DNA of 19,112 bases from an uncultured Planctomycetaceae bacterium (GCA_903921605.1 CAIXQV010001190.1:1-19112), one strand, 5' to 3'; numbered from the stretch's first letter, positions 1 through 9,495 are shown. Made by a program: numbers and translations. Notes: generated by a model from the letters alone, not told the origin.

Positions 1-2
1 GT

Positions 3-68
3 ATCGATCTGTATGGCCGCCTGATCCCGGCTGCAGGCCGTGATCAGACTCCAAAGTTCCGTCGATAG
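3..68 (+). CDS. Possible 3' end of an upstream gene (partial)
   Basis: An open frame enters from the left edge and stops at TAG 66-68. It encodes 21 residues (IDLYGRLIPAAG, then RDQTPKFRR). Its third positions are mostly synonymous-type G/C/T choices similar to the neighbouring genes, and the frame has no stop. The IDLYGRLIP stretch vaguely resembles the C-terminal tail of tyrosine recombinases, but 21 residues are too few to assign a family. It could equally be chance. Confidence 0.3.
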   Translation: MDLYGRLIPAAGRDQTPKFRR

Positions 69-152
69 CAATGAAAATCTCACCACGTAAGATTCAACAT
101 ACTAGGGGGGATTTCCTGGGATACAGCGAGCAAAAACGGCCCCCTCACCCCG

Positions 153-231
153 GCCCTCTCCCCCAATTTTTTGCAAGAACGCTGCCATGTGACACCACGC
201 TGCATCCGCAAAAAATCGGGGGAGAGGGGGC
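153..231. repeat. REP-like inverted repeat (CCCTCTCCCCC family)
   Basis: Arms at 153-174 and 208-231 are imperfect reverse complements. Each pairs GCCCTCTCCCCC plus a T-rich inner part with an A-rich inner part plus GGGGGAGAGGG, around a 33-nt loop. The run CCCCTCACCCCGGCCCTC just before the left arm extends the motif. CCCTCACCC/CCCTCTCCCCC palindromes of this kind occur widely as intergenic repeats in many bacteria. No coding role is seen. It lies between the possible gene tail and the sugar-dehydratase gene. Confidence 0.6.
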
Positions 232-574
232 AACATGGCGCTGGCCAGTTAAGCCTTGGTGTTTGCCGGATTTCTCGGTCAGAAATTAGGCTCAGTCGAG
301 TCCATCCCGCATGAAGGTTCAGTCCTCGAACCGGAAGCACTGATCCCTGTTCGGCAGAAGCTGCTGATTCTTGTCGACATTCACAAGGGTGATCCCGGGC
401 GATGTCGCTCCGGCTCCAAGCCTGATCTGGACACACGGAATAGCATCCGGCAGACTCGCGGAATCGGATTTGGCATATGTTAAAAGAGTCTCTCCGGAGG
501 TCCGGGCGTTCTTGAATTCCTGCCGAAACGTGAGTCCTTTTGAGTTAGTAATTGTCCGTTTTCAGGTCACCGTC
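232..574. other. Gap upstream of the NDP-sugar dehydratase gene
   Basis: I see no convincing gene here. Open frames exist, including an in-frame extension of the next gene back to 371, but their translations have no membrane or Rossmann character and match no family I know. The promoter and leader of the downstream gene presumably lie in this stretch, but I cannot point to a clear -35/-10 pair. Confidence 0.4.
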
Positions 575-2602
575 ATGAAGCGACTGGCCATTGCCGTCTG
601 CTGCTACGCCGTCATCTTTGCCGCCGCGTTCTTCGCTGCGCTGGAGCTGCGTTTTGACCTGAACCTGATCGACTTCGCGAACAGCATTGTCCGCAATCAG
701 GTCACCCTGAGACCTCGCCCTGGTTTTGTGACACCGTTTCAGGTCGAGCAACTGATCTATGCCAAAGATGTCTTCCGCAGTGGCTTGATGATCGTCGTTC
801 TCCTGAAGCTGGCAATCGTTTTCATCTCACGAGACTGGCTGCGCCGACTTCGTTACTCGACAACTCATGACGTGGCCTGGTCCGCCTGTATTTGCCTGAT
901 CAGCGGGATTCTCATTGCAGCTCTGCAGATCGCTCGTGATACTATGCCGCAGATTCCTCGTGGCGTGATCATTATCGATACGGTGTTGTCGGCCGGAGCT
1001 GTCGTCACGGCCCGAGTCATCGCCAATATGCTGCGCACGATGAGGCGTCCCGGGGCCAACGCGCAGGCTTCGCGAACTTTGATTTATGCCAATGGCGGAG
1101 ATGCCGTGCACCTCGTCACGACCATTCGCTCCAGCTCCAATCGCCTGCGAGTTGTCGGGATCGTGTCTCCGTCTGATGCCGCGAAGAATGGTGTTGTTGC
1201 CGGAGTTCAGGTCTTCGATGCTTCACGTGGACTCGAACAAATCATCCAGCAGACTCGCGCTGAAGTGTTATTGCTTCCTTCGCAATTGACGGGTCGCACG
1301 ATTCGCGAAGTCAGCGAGATCTGTCGGCGTAACGGCGTGGATGCTCATCTGGTTCCTTCAGTGGACGAAATCCCCTCGGGGCGTTTTCATCTGAAAATGC
1401 GAGATATCACGATCGATGACTTGCTGCGACGTGAGCCCAATCAGTTGGACCTCAATGGCATTCGCAGCGTCCTGGCCGATCGAGTGATCCTCGTCACCGG
1501 AGCCGCTGGTAGCATCGGCTCGGAAGTTTGTCGCCAGTTGTTGACCTTTGGACCGCGGCGCATCGTGCTTTTGGATCAGTCGGAGTTTGGCATTTTTCAG
1601 ATGGAGCAGGAATTCGAAAGTCTGAGTCATCAGATCGATCGATACAAATGCCAGTTGGAGTTTGTCGTGGAAGACATCACCGACCAGCACGCGATGACAC
1701 GACTGTTTATGCAGCATCGTCCGGCCGTAGTTTTTCACGCGGCGGCCTACAAGCATGTGCCGCTGATGGAATCAAATCCTCAAGCCGCAGTGCGCAACAA
1801 CGTGTTTGGAACTCGCGCATTGGTGGACCTGGCTCACAAGTTCTCCGTTGAACGCTTTGTGATGATTTCCACCGACAAAGCCGTGCGTCCGACAAACGTC
1901 ATGGGGGCGACAAAGCTGATCGCCGAGCAATATCTGCACTCAGTGTCTTGTCGATCAAAGACGCGTTTCATTACTGTGCGATTTGGCAACGTGTTGAATT
2001 CTGCAGGCAGCGTGGTGCCGACGTTTCGCCGTCAGATTGAAGAAGGCGGACCGGTGACCGTGACCGATCCCGAAATGCAGCGATACTTCATGACGATTCC
2101 CGAAGCCGTGCAACTTGTCCTGCAGTCAGGAGCTGTTGGTGAAGGTGGGGACGTGTTGATTCTGGATATGGGTGAGCCCGTAAAAATCGTTGACCTCGCG
2201 AAAGACATGATTCGCCTGTCAGGGCAGGATTATCCGACGGACATCGACATCGTTTATACCGGTCTTCGGCCCGGCGAAAAGCTCTATGAGGAGTTGTTCT
2301 ACGAGACCGAAGTCAATGCAAGCCGAGTTCACGAAAAGATCCTGCGGGCTCCTCGAGCAGCCGACGTGAAACCGTCTGTCGTAGAAGCCGAGTTGTTGCA
2401 GCTGTCGCAACATCTCCATGCCAGTCGCGAAGAGTTGCGGGAAGTCTTGTGGCAGGTCACATCGCGAATCGTCAACGATGCTTCGGTTGCTCAACCTGCG
2501 GCGCCGACTATTTCGCTGGCAGCTTATACTTCTGCTCCACGCGATCCGGACAATAGCACGAAACCAGACCTATCGAGAACAACGCGCCGAGACGCGGCGT
2601 GA
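575..2602 (+). CDS. Membrane NDP-sugar 4,6-dehydratase/epimerase (PglF/WbpM/CapD family)
   Basis: This is probably a membrane-bound enzyme that converts a UDP-sugar (typically UDP-GlcNAc) to a 4-keto-6-deoxy sugar for polysaccharide or glycan synthesis. From the ATG at 575 it has 675 residues. Four hydrophobic segments lie near residues 4-22, 70-86, 103-121 and 132-152. A CoA-binding-like Rossmann domain follows (about 166-285), then the SDR domain with nucleotide motif GAAGSIGS at 309-316. The catalytic segment STDKAVRPTNVMGATK (432-447) has Met443 and Lys447 in place of the usual Tyr-x-x-x-Lys, which is the hallmark of this long-form family. LRPGEKLYEEL at 564-574 is also typical. I chose 575 over an in-frame start at 371 because the extra 68 residues look non-coding and the hydrophobic segment starts directly after 575. 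The alcohol dehydrogenase gene follows 13 bp downstream. The exact sugar substrate cannot be read from sequence. Confidence 0.9.
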   Translation: MKRLAIAVCCYAVIFAAAFFAALELRFDLNLIDFANSIVRNQVTLRPRPGFVTPFQVEQLIYAKDVFRSGLMIVVLLKLAIVFISRDWLRRLRYSTTHDVAWSACICLISGILIAALQIARDTMPQIPRGVIIIDTVLSAGAVVTARVIANMLRTMRRPGANAQASRTLIYANGGDAVHLVTTIRSSSNRLRVVGIVSPSDAAKNGVVAGVQVFDASRGLEQIIQQTRAEVLLLPSQLTGRTIREVSEICRRNGVDAHLVPSVDEIPSGRFHLKMRDITIDDLLRREPNQLDLNGIRSVLADRVILVTGAAGSIGSEVCRQLLTFGPRRIVLLDQSEFGIFQMEQEFESLSHQIDRYKCQLEFVVEDITDQHAMTRLFMQHRPAVVFHAAAYKHVPLMESNPQAAVRNNVFGTRALVDLAHKFSVERFVMISTDKAVRPTNVMGATKLIAEQYLHSVSCRSKTRFITVRFGNVLNSAGSVVPTFRRQIEEGGPVTVTDPEMQRYFMTIPEAVQLVLQSGAVGEGGDVLILDMGEPVKIVDLAKDMIRLSGQDYPTDIDIVYTGLRPGEKLYEELFYETEVNASRVHEKILRAPRAADVKPSVVEAELLQLSQHLHASREELREVLWQVTSRIVNDASVAQPAAPTISLAAYTSAPRDPDNSTKPDLSRTTRRDAA

Positions 2603-2615
2603 CAGGAATAGCACT

Positions 2616-3656
2616 ATGAAGGCGGCCATTTTCGAACAGTTTCAGAAGCCGCTCAGCATTCGAGAAGTCCCCTCGCCAGATCCCAAGCCGGATTCTGCAG
2701 TGATCTCCGTGAAGGCCTGCGGGCTGTGTCGCAGCGACTGGCATGGCTGGATGGGCCATGACTCCGATGTGCATCTGCCTCACGTGCCCGGGCATGAACT
2801 TGCCGGTGAGATCGCTGCCGTAGGCAGCAATGTGCAACGCTGGAAAGTTGGTCAGCGAGTGACCGTGCCGTTCTGTTGCGGCTGCGGTTCCTGTACTCAA
2901 TGTGTGTCCGGAAATCATCATATCTGCGACTCGTATACGCAGCCCGGGTTTACTCAATGGGGAGCCTTCGCAGAGTATGTCGAGATCCGTCACGCGGACG
3001 TGAATCTGGTTGCACTTCCGGAGACCGTCGACTTCGCCACAGCCGCCAGTCTGGGCTGTCGATTTGCGACATCGTTTCGCGGTATTGTGTTTCAGGGGAG
3101 AACTCAACCCGGTGACTGGGTCGCGATACACGGCTGCGGTGGCGTTGGGCTTTCGGCCATCATGATTGCCTCCGCGATCGGCGCGCGAGTTATTGCAATT
3201 GATATCAAACCGGATCGCCTCCAGATGGCTCGCCAATGCGGAGCAGCCGCGACCATTGACGGCACGACGACTGACGTGATTGCGGCTGTGAAAGAACTCA
3301 GCGGCGGAGGAGCTCAGGTTTCGATGGACGCACTCGGCAGTCGTCAGACCTGCTGGAACTCGGTCAAGTCGTTACGCAAGCGGGGTCGTCATGTGCAGGT
3401 CGGACTGATGTTAGGAGCAGAGGCGGATCCGCCGGTTCCGATGGGCGCAGTCATTGGGAATGAACTGGAAATCCTCGGCAGTCACGGCATGCAGGCCTTT
3501 GAGTATCCTCGGATGTTGTCGATGATCGCCGCCGGTACGATTAATCCTCGCCTGTTAATCAGCGAACGAGTCACTCTGTCAGAAGCAGCCGATCTGTTAC
3601 CAAAGATGAATCAGTTCCCTGGCACCGGAGTGACTGTGATTGATCGGTTCTGTTGA
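2616..3656 (+). CDS. Zinc-dependent alcohol dehydrogenase (MDR superfamily)
   Basis: This is a medium-chain NAD(P)-dependent alcohol dehydrogenase of 346 residues, with a cytosolic oxidoreductase role. Catalytic zinc ligands are Cys38 (CGLCRSDWH), His60-Glu61 (GHELAGE) and probably Cys148 (GCRFATSF). The structural zinc site has Cys90, Cys93, Cys96 and Cys104. The coenzyme fold has GCGGVG at 173-178 and an acidic Asp196 at the end of the second strand, which favours NAD over NADP. The ATG at 2616 is preceded by AGGA about 8 nt upstream. It gives the standard MKAAIFE start, whereas the longer in-frame ORF from 2418 would overlap the previous gene. The gap of 13 bp after the sugar-dehydratase gene suggests co-transcription, but a shared pathway is not evident. 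The natural substrate is unknown. Confidence 0.93.
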   Translation: MKAAIFEQFQKPLSIREVPSPDPKPDSAVISVKACGLCRSDWHGWMGHDSDVHLPHVPGHELAGEIAAVGSNVQRWKVGQRVTVPFCCGCGSCTQCVSGNHHICDSYTQPGFTQWGAFAEYVEIRHADVNLVALPETVDFATAASLGCRFATSFRGIVFQGRTQPGDWVAIHGCGGVGLSAIMIASAIGARVIAIDIKPDRLQMARQCGAAATIDGTTTDVIAAVKELSGGGAQVSMDALGSRQTCWNSVKSLRKRGRHVQVGLMLGAEADPPVPMGAVIGNELEILGSHGMQAFEYPRMLSMIAAGTINPRLLISERVTLSEAADLLPKMNQFPGTGVTVIDRFC

Positions 3657-3692
3657 GGATTCCGTACGACGCACTACCCGGGATTGTTTCGC

Positions 3693-4694
3693 ATGGCCAA
3701 GTTTGTTCAGTTAGCGATATGCGGCTTTGCTCAGTTCATTGCGTTGATCGGGATTCTGATTGGCTGCGGATTTACTCCACAGTTGGCTCAACTGATTTCC
3801 TCGGCGATGAGCGGGCGGCCGTGGCAAGTCGGCGAGCTGGCTCGTCTTATTTCGTGTACCTGCGGTCCGATACTGCTTGGCACTTTTGTTACGCTGGGCC
3901 TGATCTGGTATGTTCGATCTTCGTTCCAGCTTTGGAAACGAATGGCGGATTTTCCGGAGCAGCCGTGGCGCTGGCGTGCTGACTGGGAATCCGGGCTGAT
4001 TCGACTGTCCAACAACGCCGCGCTCGCTTTCTTTGTGGTCGCCACGATCAGCTATTTACTGATTGCTCTTCCTCTGGGGATTTATCTGGCCTCGCTGAAG
4101 AACGCGAGAATGGTCTATGCGTTTCTTGCTGTTCTCGCGTTGTTCCTGCTCTTCTTCATGCGGATGTTCTGGGTCAATCGAACTCGCAATCGTTCAACGC
4201 TGCAACTGGAGACATTGCCAGGTGTGGTCGGCGGACGCTTCTCTGGAATCGCGACGGTCCCGCTGTCATTCCCGAAGGATACGATCTTTCACGTCAAGCT
4301 GCGGTGTGAGCTCTCTCAGAGAGTTCATACACCATCGGGAACACGCAGTGATCCCATCAGTGTACTGACCGATTCGCAGAACGGGTCGCATCCATCGGAC
4401 ACTCAGACATCAACGGTTTACGAAGACGAAAAACTTGTGACGTCTGAAGATGCTGGCGCGAAAACTCAGAATACTGCAGTTCGCGTCGCGTTTGAAATCC
4501 CCTCAAACCTGCCGTCCACAGGGACCGTCACAGAAGTCAGCGTCGGCCAATACAATCCCACCGTGCGAACCACAAAATTCTATCGCTGGAATGTTCATCT
4601 TCGACTCAGCACCGAAAACGAACTTCGAGACATCGTCTTCGAAGTTCCGGTCTTCAACGTCCCTCAATCCCCGATGCCTGCCGAGCCACAGTGA
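3693..4694 (+). CDS. Membrane protein of unknown function
   Basis: I do not recognise a named family with certainty. The 333-residue product has four hydrophobic segments: near the N-terminus (QLAICGFAQFIALIGILIG), then ILLGTFVTLGLIWYV, a third around FFVVATISYLLIALPLGIYL, and a fourth VYAFLAVLALFLLFFMRMF. A soluble, Ser/Thr-rich C-terminal half of about 170 residues with beta-type periodicity follows. The sequence PWRWRADWESGLI between the second and third segments resembles a Trp-rich motif found in DUF3592-like bacterial membrane proteins, which is only a weak hint. ATG 3693 has GGGA 9 nt upstream and is preferred over a TTG at 3684. It begins 36 bp after the dehydrogenase stop, so it may belong to the same transcript. 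It converges on the helicase gene, 86 bp away. Confidence 0.75.
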   Translation: MAKFVQLAICGFAQFIALIGILIGCGFTPQLAQLISSAMSGRPWQVGELARLISCTCGPILLGTFVTLGLIWYVRSSFQLWKRMADFPEQPWRWRADWESGLIRLSNNAALAFFVVATISYLLIALPLGIYLASLKNARMVYAFLAVLALFLLFFMRMFWVNRTRNRSTLQLETLPGVVGGRFSGIATVPLSFPKDTIFHVKLRCELSQRVHTPSGTRSDPISVLTDSQNGSHPSDTQTSTVYEDEKLVTSEDAGAKTQNTAVRVAFEIPSNLPSTGTVTEVSVGQYNPTVRTTKFYRWNVHLRLSTENELRDIVFEVPVFNVPQSPMPAEPQ

Positions 4695-4780
4695 TCGTTT
4701 TAAGTGGAGTGAACCGTACACGAACCTATTGCGCGTCACGTCCTGAAACAGAATGTTTTTGTAAACGCAGCGTCGTCCAG

Positions 4781-6688
4781 TTATTCCGCGAATTCCCAAG
4801 CGGTGCGATAGCTGCCGTTTTGCTCAATCCAGCCGAGCAGTGTCTTGAAGAAGTCGTTGGCGCCCAAAGTCGCACTGTCGCCCACGAGAATCAGTTTTCG
4901 CTTGGCTCGAGTTAAGGCCACGTTCATGCGGCGAGCATCCGAAAGAAAACCGACTTCGCCGATTTCATTGGAGCGAACCAGCGACATCACGACGGCTTCT
5001 TTTTCTCGTCCCTGAAATCCGTCGACGGTGTCAATCTCCAGATGATCATAAACGGCATGCTCTCGCAGCCAACGAACTTGTGCCGCATACGGAGCGATCA
5101 CCGCAATGTCCTTGGGGCGCAGGCCAGCTTCGCAGAGTGCATTCACCTGCTTCATGACGAGCTCGCCTTCCTGAGGATTACGTTTGCTCATGCCATCAGG
5201 TTCGATCTCTTCTGCCCAGCCAGTGCCGGCGGTGTCGATAAACGTGACTGGCTCGTCACTTATGCGATCACTTTGAAATCTGGGCAGATCCGACAGCACA
5301 TGTTGCCGCACGGATTCATCGGCGATCAGCGTGTTGCCATAGAACGTCTCGGATGAAAACGCCATGATCGATTCGTGCATTCGATACTGCACCGTGAGTT
5401 GTCTCGTCGTCAGATCCCCGTAATGATTGACCAGTCGCTCCATCAGGCTAATTGCAAAACCTTCCTTGCGAGCTTCATCCGACAGAATCGTCGGCGGCAA
5501 CTGCAGATGGTCGCCGGCCAGAATCAGTTTGTGAGCCTTCTTCAGAGGAACCCAGCAACCAGGTTCCACGCTTTGACAGGCTTCATCGATGACCAGCACA
5601 TCGAACTTCAGGTCTTCGAGAATAGAATCATCAAACGTGGTCGTGGCACAAATCACGCGGGCATCTCGCAGGAGTTCAGTGACCACCTGCTGCTCCAGAA
5701 TTCTTGACTGACGTTTCAGTTCACGAGCTTCCTGACGCTGCTGGCCTTTGAATCCAGCGGGCGGACGACCGCGAGTATACTTGGCGGCCTTTCGTTCAAT
5801 CTGTTCCGCTTCGCGCATCATCTGATGTACGATCATCATGGATTCATGACGACCGGCCAAAACATCCAGAGAATGCTGCCGCAGATCTTCGGAAACTCGC
5901 GCGGGATGACCGAGCCGAATCGCGGGTTCGCCAATGGCCAGCAGTCGCTCCAGCAGATTATCGACGGCTGTATTGCTGGGAGCACACGCGAGAACTCGTT
6001 CACCGCGAGCCACCATCAGGCGAATCGCTTCGACCACGGTTGTCGTTTTGCCGGTTCCGGGTGGACCGTGAATAATCGCCAGATCATTCGCAGCCAGCAC
6101 ATGCTCAATGGCTTGATGCTGTGACGCGTTCAGACGTTGAGAAATCGGGCCAGGAAGCTTCACGTTTTTCTGGAATGTCGGCTCTCGTTCGCCCAGCAGA
6201 ATATCACGCAGTTGCCCTAGTCGACCAGACGCATTTGCTCCGACTTGTAGTGCTGATGACTGCCGCTTGCGAGAAATTTCGTCGGGCGACAAATCCAATC
6301 GAAAACGATCACCGGACGGCCAGTCATCGACCGCTATCTCCAGCGTATCATTGCGTCGCGCGCTGACGACGCCCTGCAGAGATTCACTGTCTTCATCAGT
6401 GTCGTCTGACAGCAGAATCGGACTGCCAACTTTGAAGCGGTGCCACGGTAATCGATCGGGGGAACGGCGCTTGGAAAGAGTGATCAGATATCGCCCACCA
6501 AGCCCGGTTGTGTGATTCCGGATGACGAGATCCAGCAGAGTTTCCCCGGTGCGTTCAGCGGCTTCTGACGACTGAATCTTACGGCGTTGAGCCAGCCTCT
6601 GCCGTTCCGCCTCGCCCTCCAGTTCGAGCCAACGATGCAGTTTGCCAAAGTGCTGATCGGCTCTCAGCCCAGTTTTTTTCACAGTCAT
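4781..6688 (-). CDS. SF1 DNA/RNA helicase, UPF1/IGHMBP2-like
   Basis: This is an ATP-dependent superfamily 1B helicase of 635 residues acting on nucleic acid in the cytosol. Motifs run in the expected order: Walker A GPPGTGKTT at 208-216, motif Ia region APSNTAVDNLL at 236-246, Walker B VLVIDEACQS at 364-373, GDHLQLPPT at 392-400 (motif III), QYRMHESI at 434-441 (motif IV/IVa), VDGFQGREKEAVV at 555-567 (motif V) and MNVALTRAKRKLILVGD at 588-604 (motif VI). The N-terminal 180 residues carry a beta-barrel-like region before the first helicase domain, as in SMUBP-2/IGHMBP2 proteins, and length is typical of the bacterial members. The start MTVKKTG is the first in-frame ATG. The upstream gap to lpdA is 96 bp and contains a hairpin, so it probably has its own promoter. 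The bacterial role is not settled. Confidence 0.92.
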   Translation of the reverse strand: MTVKKTGLRADQHFGKLHRWLELEGEAERQRLAQRRKIQSSEAAERTGETLLDLVIRNHTTGLGGRYLITLSKRRSPDRLPWHRFKVGSPILLSDDTDEDSESLQGVVSARRNDTLEIAVDDWPSGDRFRLDLSPDEISRKRQSSALQVGANASGRLGQLRDILLGEREPTFQKNVKLPGPISQRLNASQHQAIEHVLAANDLAIIHGPPGTGKTTTVVEAIRLMVARGERVLACAPSNTAVDNLLERLLAIGEPAIRLGHPARVSEDLRQHSLDVLAGRHESMMIVHQMMREAEQIERKAAKYTRGRPPAGFKGQQRQEARELKRQSRILEQQVVTELLRDARVICATTTFDDSILEDLKFDVLVIDEACQSVEPGCWVPLKKAHKLILAGDHLQLPPTILSDEARKEGFAISLMERLVNHYGDLTTRQLTVQYRMHESIMAFSSETFYGNTLIADESVRQHVLSDLPRFQSDRISDEPVTFIDTAGTGWAEEIEPDGMSKRNPQEGELVMKQVNALCEAGLRPKDIAVIAPYAAQVRWLREHAVYDHLEIDTVDGFQGREKEAVVMSLVRSNEIGEVGFLSDARRMNVALTRAKRKLILVGDSATLGANDFFKTLLGWIEQNGSYRTAWEFAE

Positions 6689-6732
6689 GAATTGCCAGAA
6701 TTTCTTAGAGCGTCCGCCCCAAAAACAATGCA

Positions 6733-6763
6733 GGTGTTCAGGAGCTTACCGTTCCTGAACACC
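6733..6763 (-). terminator. Candidate terminator hairpin after lpdA
   Basis: A perfect 11-bp stem (6733-6743 with 6753-6763, GGTGTTCAGGA and its complement) closes a 9-nt loop. It begins 21 bp beyond the lpdA stop. Read on the - strand, a run of five T follows about 10 nt after the stem, so it is a plausible but not classical intrinsic terminator for lpdA. It also sits just upstream of the helicase gene and could act in that leader. Confidence 0.5.
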
Positions 6764-6784
6764 GGCGTATGATGAGACAGTCAA

Positions 6785-8206
6785 CTACTTCTTTTTCGGA
6801 GGTCGATAAACGTGTGTGGGCTGGCCGAAGACGGATTCAGCAGCTTCCATCAGAGTTTCCGACAGTGTTGGATGAGCATGGATCGAATCGGCCAGATCGC
6901 GAGCCGTCGCGCCCATTTCGATGGCGATGACAGCTTCGGCAATCATTTCGCCCGCACCCGGGCCGACGATGCCCACACCGAGCACTCGCTGCTTGACGGG
7001 CTCCACGATGATCTTCGTGATGCCTTCCGTTCGCGCGATCGACTGGGCTCGTCCTGACGCTGCCCATGGGAAGCGATGAACGGAAACCTCGCGTCCCTGA
7101 GCGATTGCTTCGGCTTCCGTAATTCCGGCCCAGGCCAGTTCAGGATCAGTGAAGACGACGGCCGGAATCGCGATATTGTCGAATTCGACAGGTTCGCCGA
7201 GCAATGTTTCGACGGCAATCTTGGCTTCTCGAGTCGCCTTGTGAGCCAGCATCGGTTCGCCAGCGACGTCACCAATTGCCATCAGTTTTGGATCGGCTGT
7301 TCGCTGGTTCTTGTCGATCTTGATAAAGCCCTTTTCGTCCACGATCGCCTTTGTAAGTTCCAGCCCGAGACCTCGACCATTCGGACGACGTCCGACCGAC
7401 ACGAGAACTCGATCAAACACCTGTCGCGGCTCCACGCCGTCGCCTTCGAGGCTGGCCACGATGCCTTCCGGAGTTGGCTCCAGCTTAGCGACTTTGGTGT
7501 TGAGATGAATTGCGGCGAACTGATGAGCCAGTCGCTTCTGCAGTGGCACTACCAGATCGCGGTCAGCCCCTGGCAGCAAACCGGCAGTCATCTCCACGAC
7601 AGTCACGGCCGAACCCAAAGCGGCATAGACCGAGCCCATTTCGAGACCGATGTAGCCACCACCAATAACCAGCAGGCGCTTCGGAATATCTTTCAATTCC
7701 AGTGCACCGGTGGAGTCCATGATGCGGTCGTCGCCGAGTGCAAACATGGGCGGCATCGCGGGTTGTGAACCAGTAGCCACAATGCAATGGTCAAAGCTGA
7801 TCGTGCGAGTTGTCCCGTCAGGAGTTTTGACTTCCAGAGCATCGCTGCTGACAAACGTCCCACGGGCTTTAATCAGTTCCACGCCGCGTGCTTTGCAGAG
7901 ACTTTCGATGCCGCCGGAGAGATTGTTGACGACAGTGTTCTTGAAAGATCGCAACTTATCGAGATTAATTACTGGCGCGGAGAAAGTGACGCCGCAATCT
8001 TCCGATTCAGCCGCTTCGTTGATCAGTTTGGCGACGTGCAGCAGAGCCTTGGAAGGAATACAGCCGCGGTTCAGGCAGACGCCGCCCGGCTTCACGCCGT
8101 CATCGATGAGCACGACTTTCATGCCGTGGTCCGCCGCAGCAAACGCCGCCGGATATCCGCCCGGACCACCACCAAGAACAACCAATTGTGCGTGTTGATC
8201 AGCCAT
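6785..8206 (-). CDS. lpdA: Dihydrolipoamide dehydrogenase (E3)
   Basis: This FAD flavoenzyme reoxidises dihydrolipoamide on 2-oxoacid dehydrogenase or glycine-cleavage complexes and passes electrons to NAD+. The 473-residue length is standard. Seen directly: N-terminal FAD motif [10 protein letters not shown] at 12-21, redox disulfide [16 protein letters not shown] with Cys44 and Cys49, NAD motif GGGYIGLE, the second FAD motif [15 protein letters not shown], and the C-terminal HAHPTLSE with the His445-Glu450 catalytic pair used across the dimer interface. The ATG at 8206 gives [14 protein letters not shown]. No E1 or E2 gene is adjacent, so it is a stand-alone E3 here. The 458-bp gap upstream presumably holds its promoter. 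Confidence 0.95.
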   Translation of the reverse strand: MADQHAQLVVLGGGPGGYPAAFAAADHGMKVVLIDDGVKPGGVCLNRGCIPSKALLHVAKLINEAAESEDCGVTFSAPVINLDKLRSFKNTVVNNLSGGIESLCKARGVELIKARGTFVSSDALEVKTPDGTTRTISFDHCIVATGSQPAMPPMFALGDDRIMDSTGALELKDIPKRLLVIGGGYIGLEMGSVYAALGSAVTVVEMTAGLLPGADRDLVVPLQKRLAHQFAAIHLNTKVAKLEPTPEGIVASLEGDGVEPRQVFDRVLVSVGRRPNGRGLGLELTKAIVDEKGFIKIDKNQRTADPKLMAIGDVAGEPMLAHKATREAKIAVETLLGEPVEFDNIAIPAVVFTDPELAWAGITEAEAIAQGREVSVHRFPWAASGRAQSIARTEGITKIIVEPVKQRVLGVGIVGPGAGEMIAEAVIAIEMGATARDLADSIHAHPTLSETLMEAAESVFGQPTHVYRPPKKK

Positions 8207-8664
8207 TGAACCAGAACGCTCCGGATAGGGAGTGATTACAAAAACCTCTATTGCCGCAATTGCGGAGCGGAACTGTAACGGAACCCTCGGGCAATTTCAA
8301 AAGTCGCAGGCTTTGAGAGCTCAACCGTTATTTTTAGGGGGAATCGGGCTTCGCGGCCGAGGTTTTCGGTTCTGAAACGAATTGGATGTTTTGAAAGTAA
8401 AGGACTCGGAGGATTGCCCAGGCATTTCAGTGTCCCAGGAGTCGCAGGTGTTTTGGCGTTTGACTTCCATGGTCGCCCTGTCGTTCCGTCGAGACGAAGC
8501 TTTGCCTACGTGGCTGCGAACTGGTGGCAGAGATGCGTGTCGTCCCCTCAGTCGCTCCAGCCCCGGGACCAGATTAACCGCGGAAAGCTCTGTGGCGATG
8601 ACGGATTTCCTGAAAGGATGTCGGTTAAGATGAGCCCGGCAGGCAGAACCTACTTCAGATGAAC
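8207..8664. other. Intergenic gap between lpdA and the stranded kinase fragment
   Basis: Short + strand open frames overlap at 8382-8662, but neither translation shows a recognisable family, hydrophobic pattern or good ribosome site. The right part follows the 3' end of the kinase fragment and the left part must carry the lpdA promoter on the - strand. I see no clear promoter boxes or repeats. Confidence 0.4.
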
Positions 8665-9495
8665 CTACACCTTCAAGCCCTCCTGAACGGTGGCCAGAAT
8701 CTTCTTGAGCTGATCAAATCTCGCGGGTTTTACGAGGTGATGGTCGAAGCCCGCTTGCTGTGATGCTTGTCGGTCGGTGTCCTGGCCATAACCGGTCAGG
8801 GCGATCAGGACGGTGTTCTTCAGATTCGGGTGCTGCCGCAATCGCTTGGCGACTTCGTATCCATTCAGCCCTGGCAATCCGATATCCAGCAGGACGACGT
8901 CTGGGCGATATTCGATTGCCTTCTCAACGGCCGACAATCCGTCGTGTGCGGTTCGCACATCGTGGCCCGAGGCCTTGAGCAACATCAAAAATCCCAGCAC
9001 GGTGTCCACGTTGTCATCCACGACAAGAACTTTGAGGTTAGTGGCGAGTGGTGAGTGCTGAGTGGTGAGGGAAGACGCATTCTGTGTCTCGCCACTCGCC
9101 ACTTGCCACTCTTCACTCATCATCGGCAGTCGCACGACGAACTCGCTGCCTTCACCCAGTGTGCTGAACGCTTCAACCTTGCCGCCATGCAACTCGGTCA
9201 ATCTTTGAACGAGAGCGAGGCCGATTCCCAAACCGCCCTGAGACCGATCGAGCGATCGATCGGCCTGCGTAAACAGATCGAAAATATGTGGAAGCAACGC
9301 CGGAGAAATCCCAACACCCGTGTCGCGAACTCGGATAACGACGGAGGAAGTGGTGAGTGGCAAGTGGTTAGTGGCGAGAGAGGGGGCAGGAGTGGTTAGT
9401 GGCAAGTGGTTAGTGGTGAGGGACGGATTGGACGTTGCTTTCTCGCCACCCGCCACTCGCCACTCATCACTTTTCTCTTTCTCGCCACTCGTCAC
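8665..9495 (-). pseudogene. Stranded C-terminal part of a hybrid histidine kinase (HATPase remnant + REC)
   Basis: This is the back half of the kinase whose front half is 9979-11382. Its open frame (276 residues from a GTG at 9495) begins inside heptamer repeat B, with no credible ribosome site. Residues 52-124 match the distal HATPase_c domain of the intact paralogue: DTGVG (G1-type box) at 58-62, FDLFTQADRS at 72-81 and GGLGIGLALV at 87-96. A repeat-encoded linker follows at 127-153. A REC domain then runs from about 155 to 272, with VVDD at 158-161, phosphoacceptor Asp204 in LLDIGLPGLNGYE, and Lys255. The HisKA helices and the ATP-binding N box are absent, so kinase activity is not possible. 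The REC domain alone could still fold if expressed. It overlaps the four-helix gene by 29 bp in another frame. Confidence 0.85.
9037..9119. repeat. GAGTGGC heptamer inverted-arm element A
   Basis: Degenerate heptamers (GTGGCGAGTGGTGAGT type) at 9037-9070 face complementary heptamers (CTCGCCACTCGCCACT type) at 9088-9119 across a spacer of about 17 nt. The block lies inside the kinase fragment between HATPase and REC. There it encodes SEEWQVASGE, a short spacer, then LTTQHSPLATN, without breaking the frame. Confidence 0.8.

Noticed and set aside
371..574. N-terminal extension of the NDP-sugar dehydratase from an ATG at 371
   Set aside because: The 68 extra residues have no family character; the hydrophobic N-terminus expected for the family begins directly after the ATG at 575.
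1869..1917. Loss of the catalytic Tyr in the SDR enzyme (Met at the YxxxK position)
   Set aside because: Met-x-x-x-Lys is normal for the long-form membrane NDP-sugar dehydratases, so it is not a defect.
2418..2615. N-terminal extension of the alcohol dehydrogenase
   Set aside because: It would overlap the previous gene by 185 bp, is Arg-rich, and the family start MKAAIFE with a ribosome site lies at 2616.
8382..8662. Small + strand ORFs in the lpdA upstream gap
   Set aside because: Two overlapping frames, no recognisable family, no ribosome site; they run into the 3' side of the kinase fragment.
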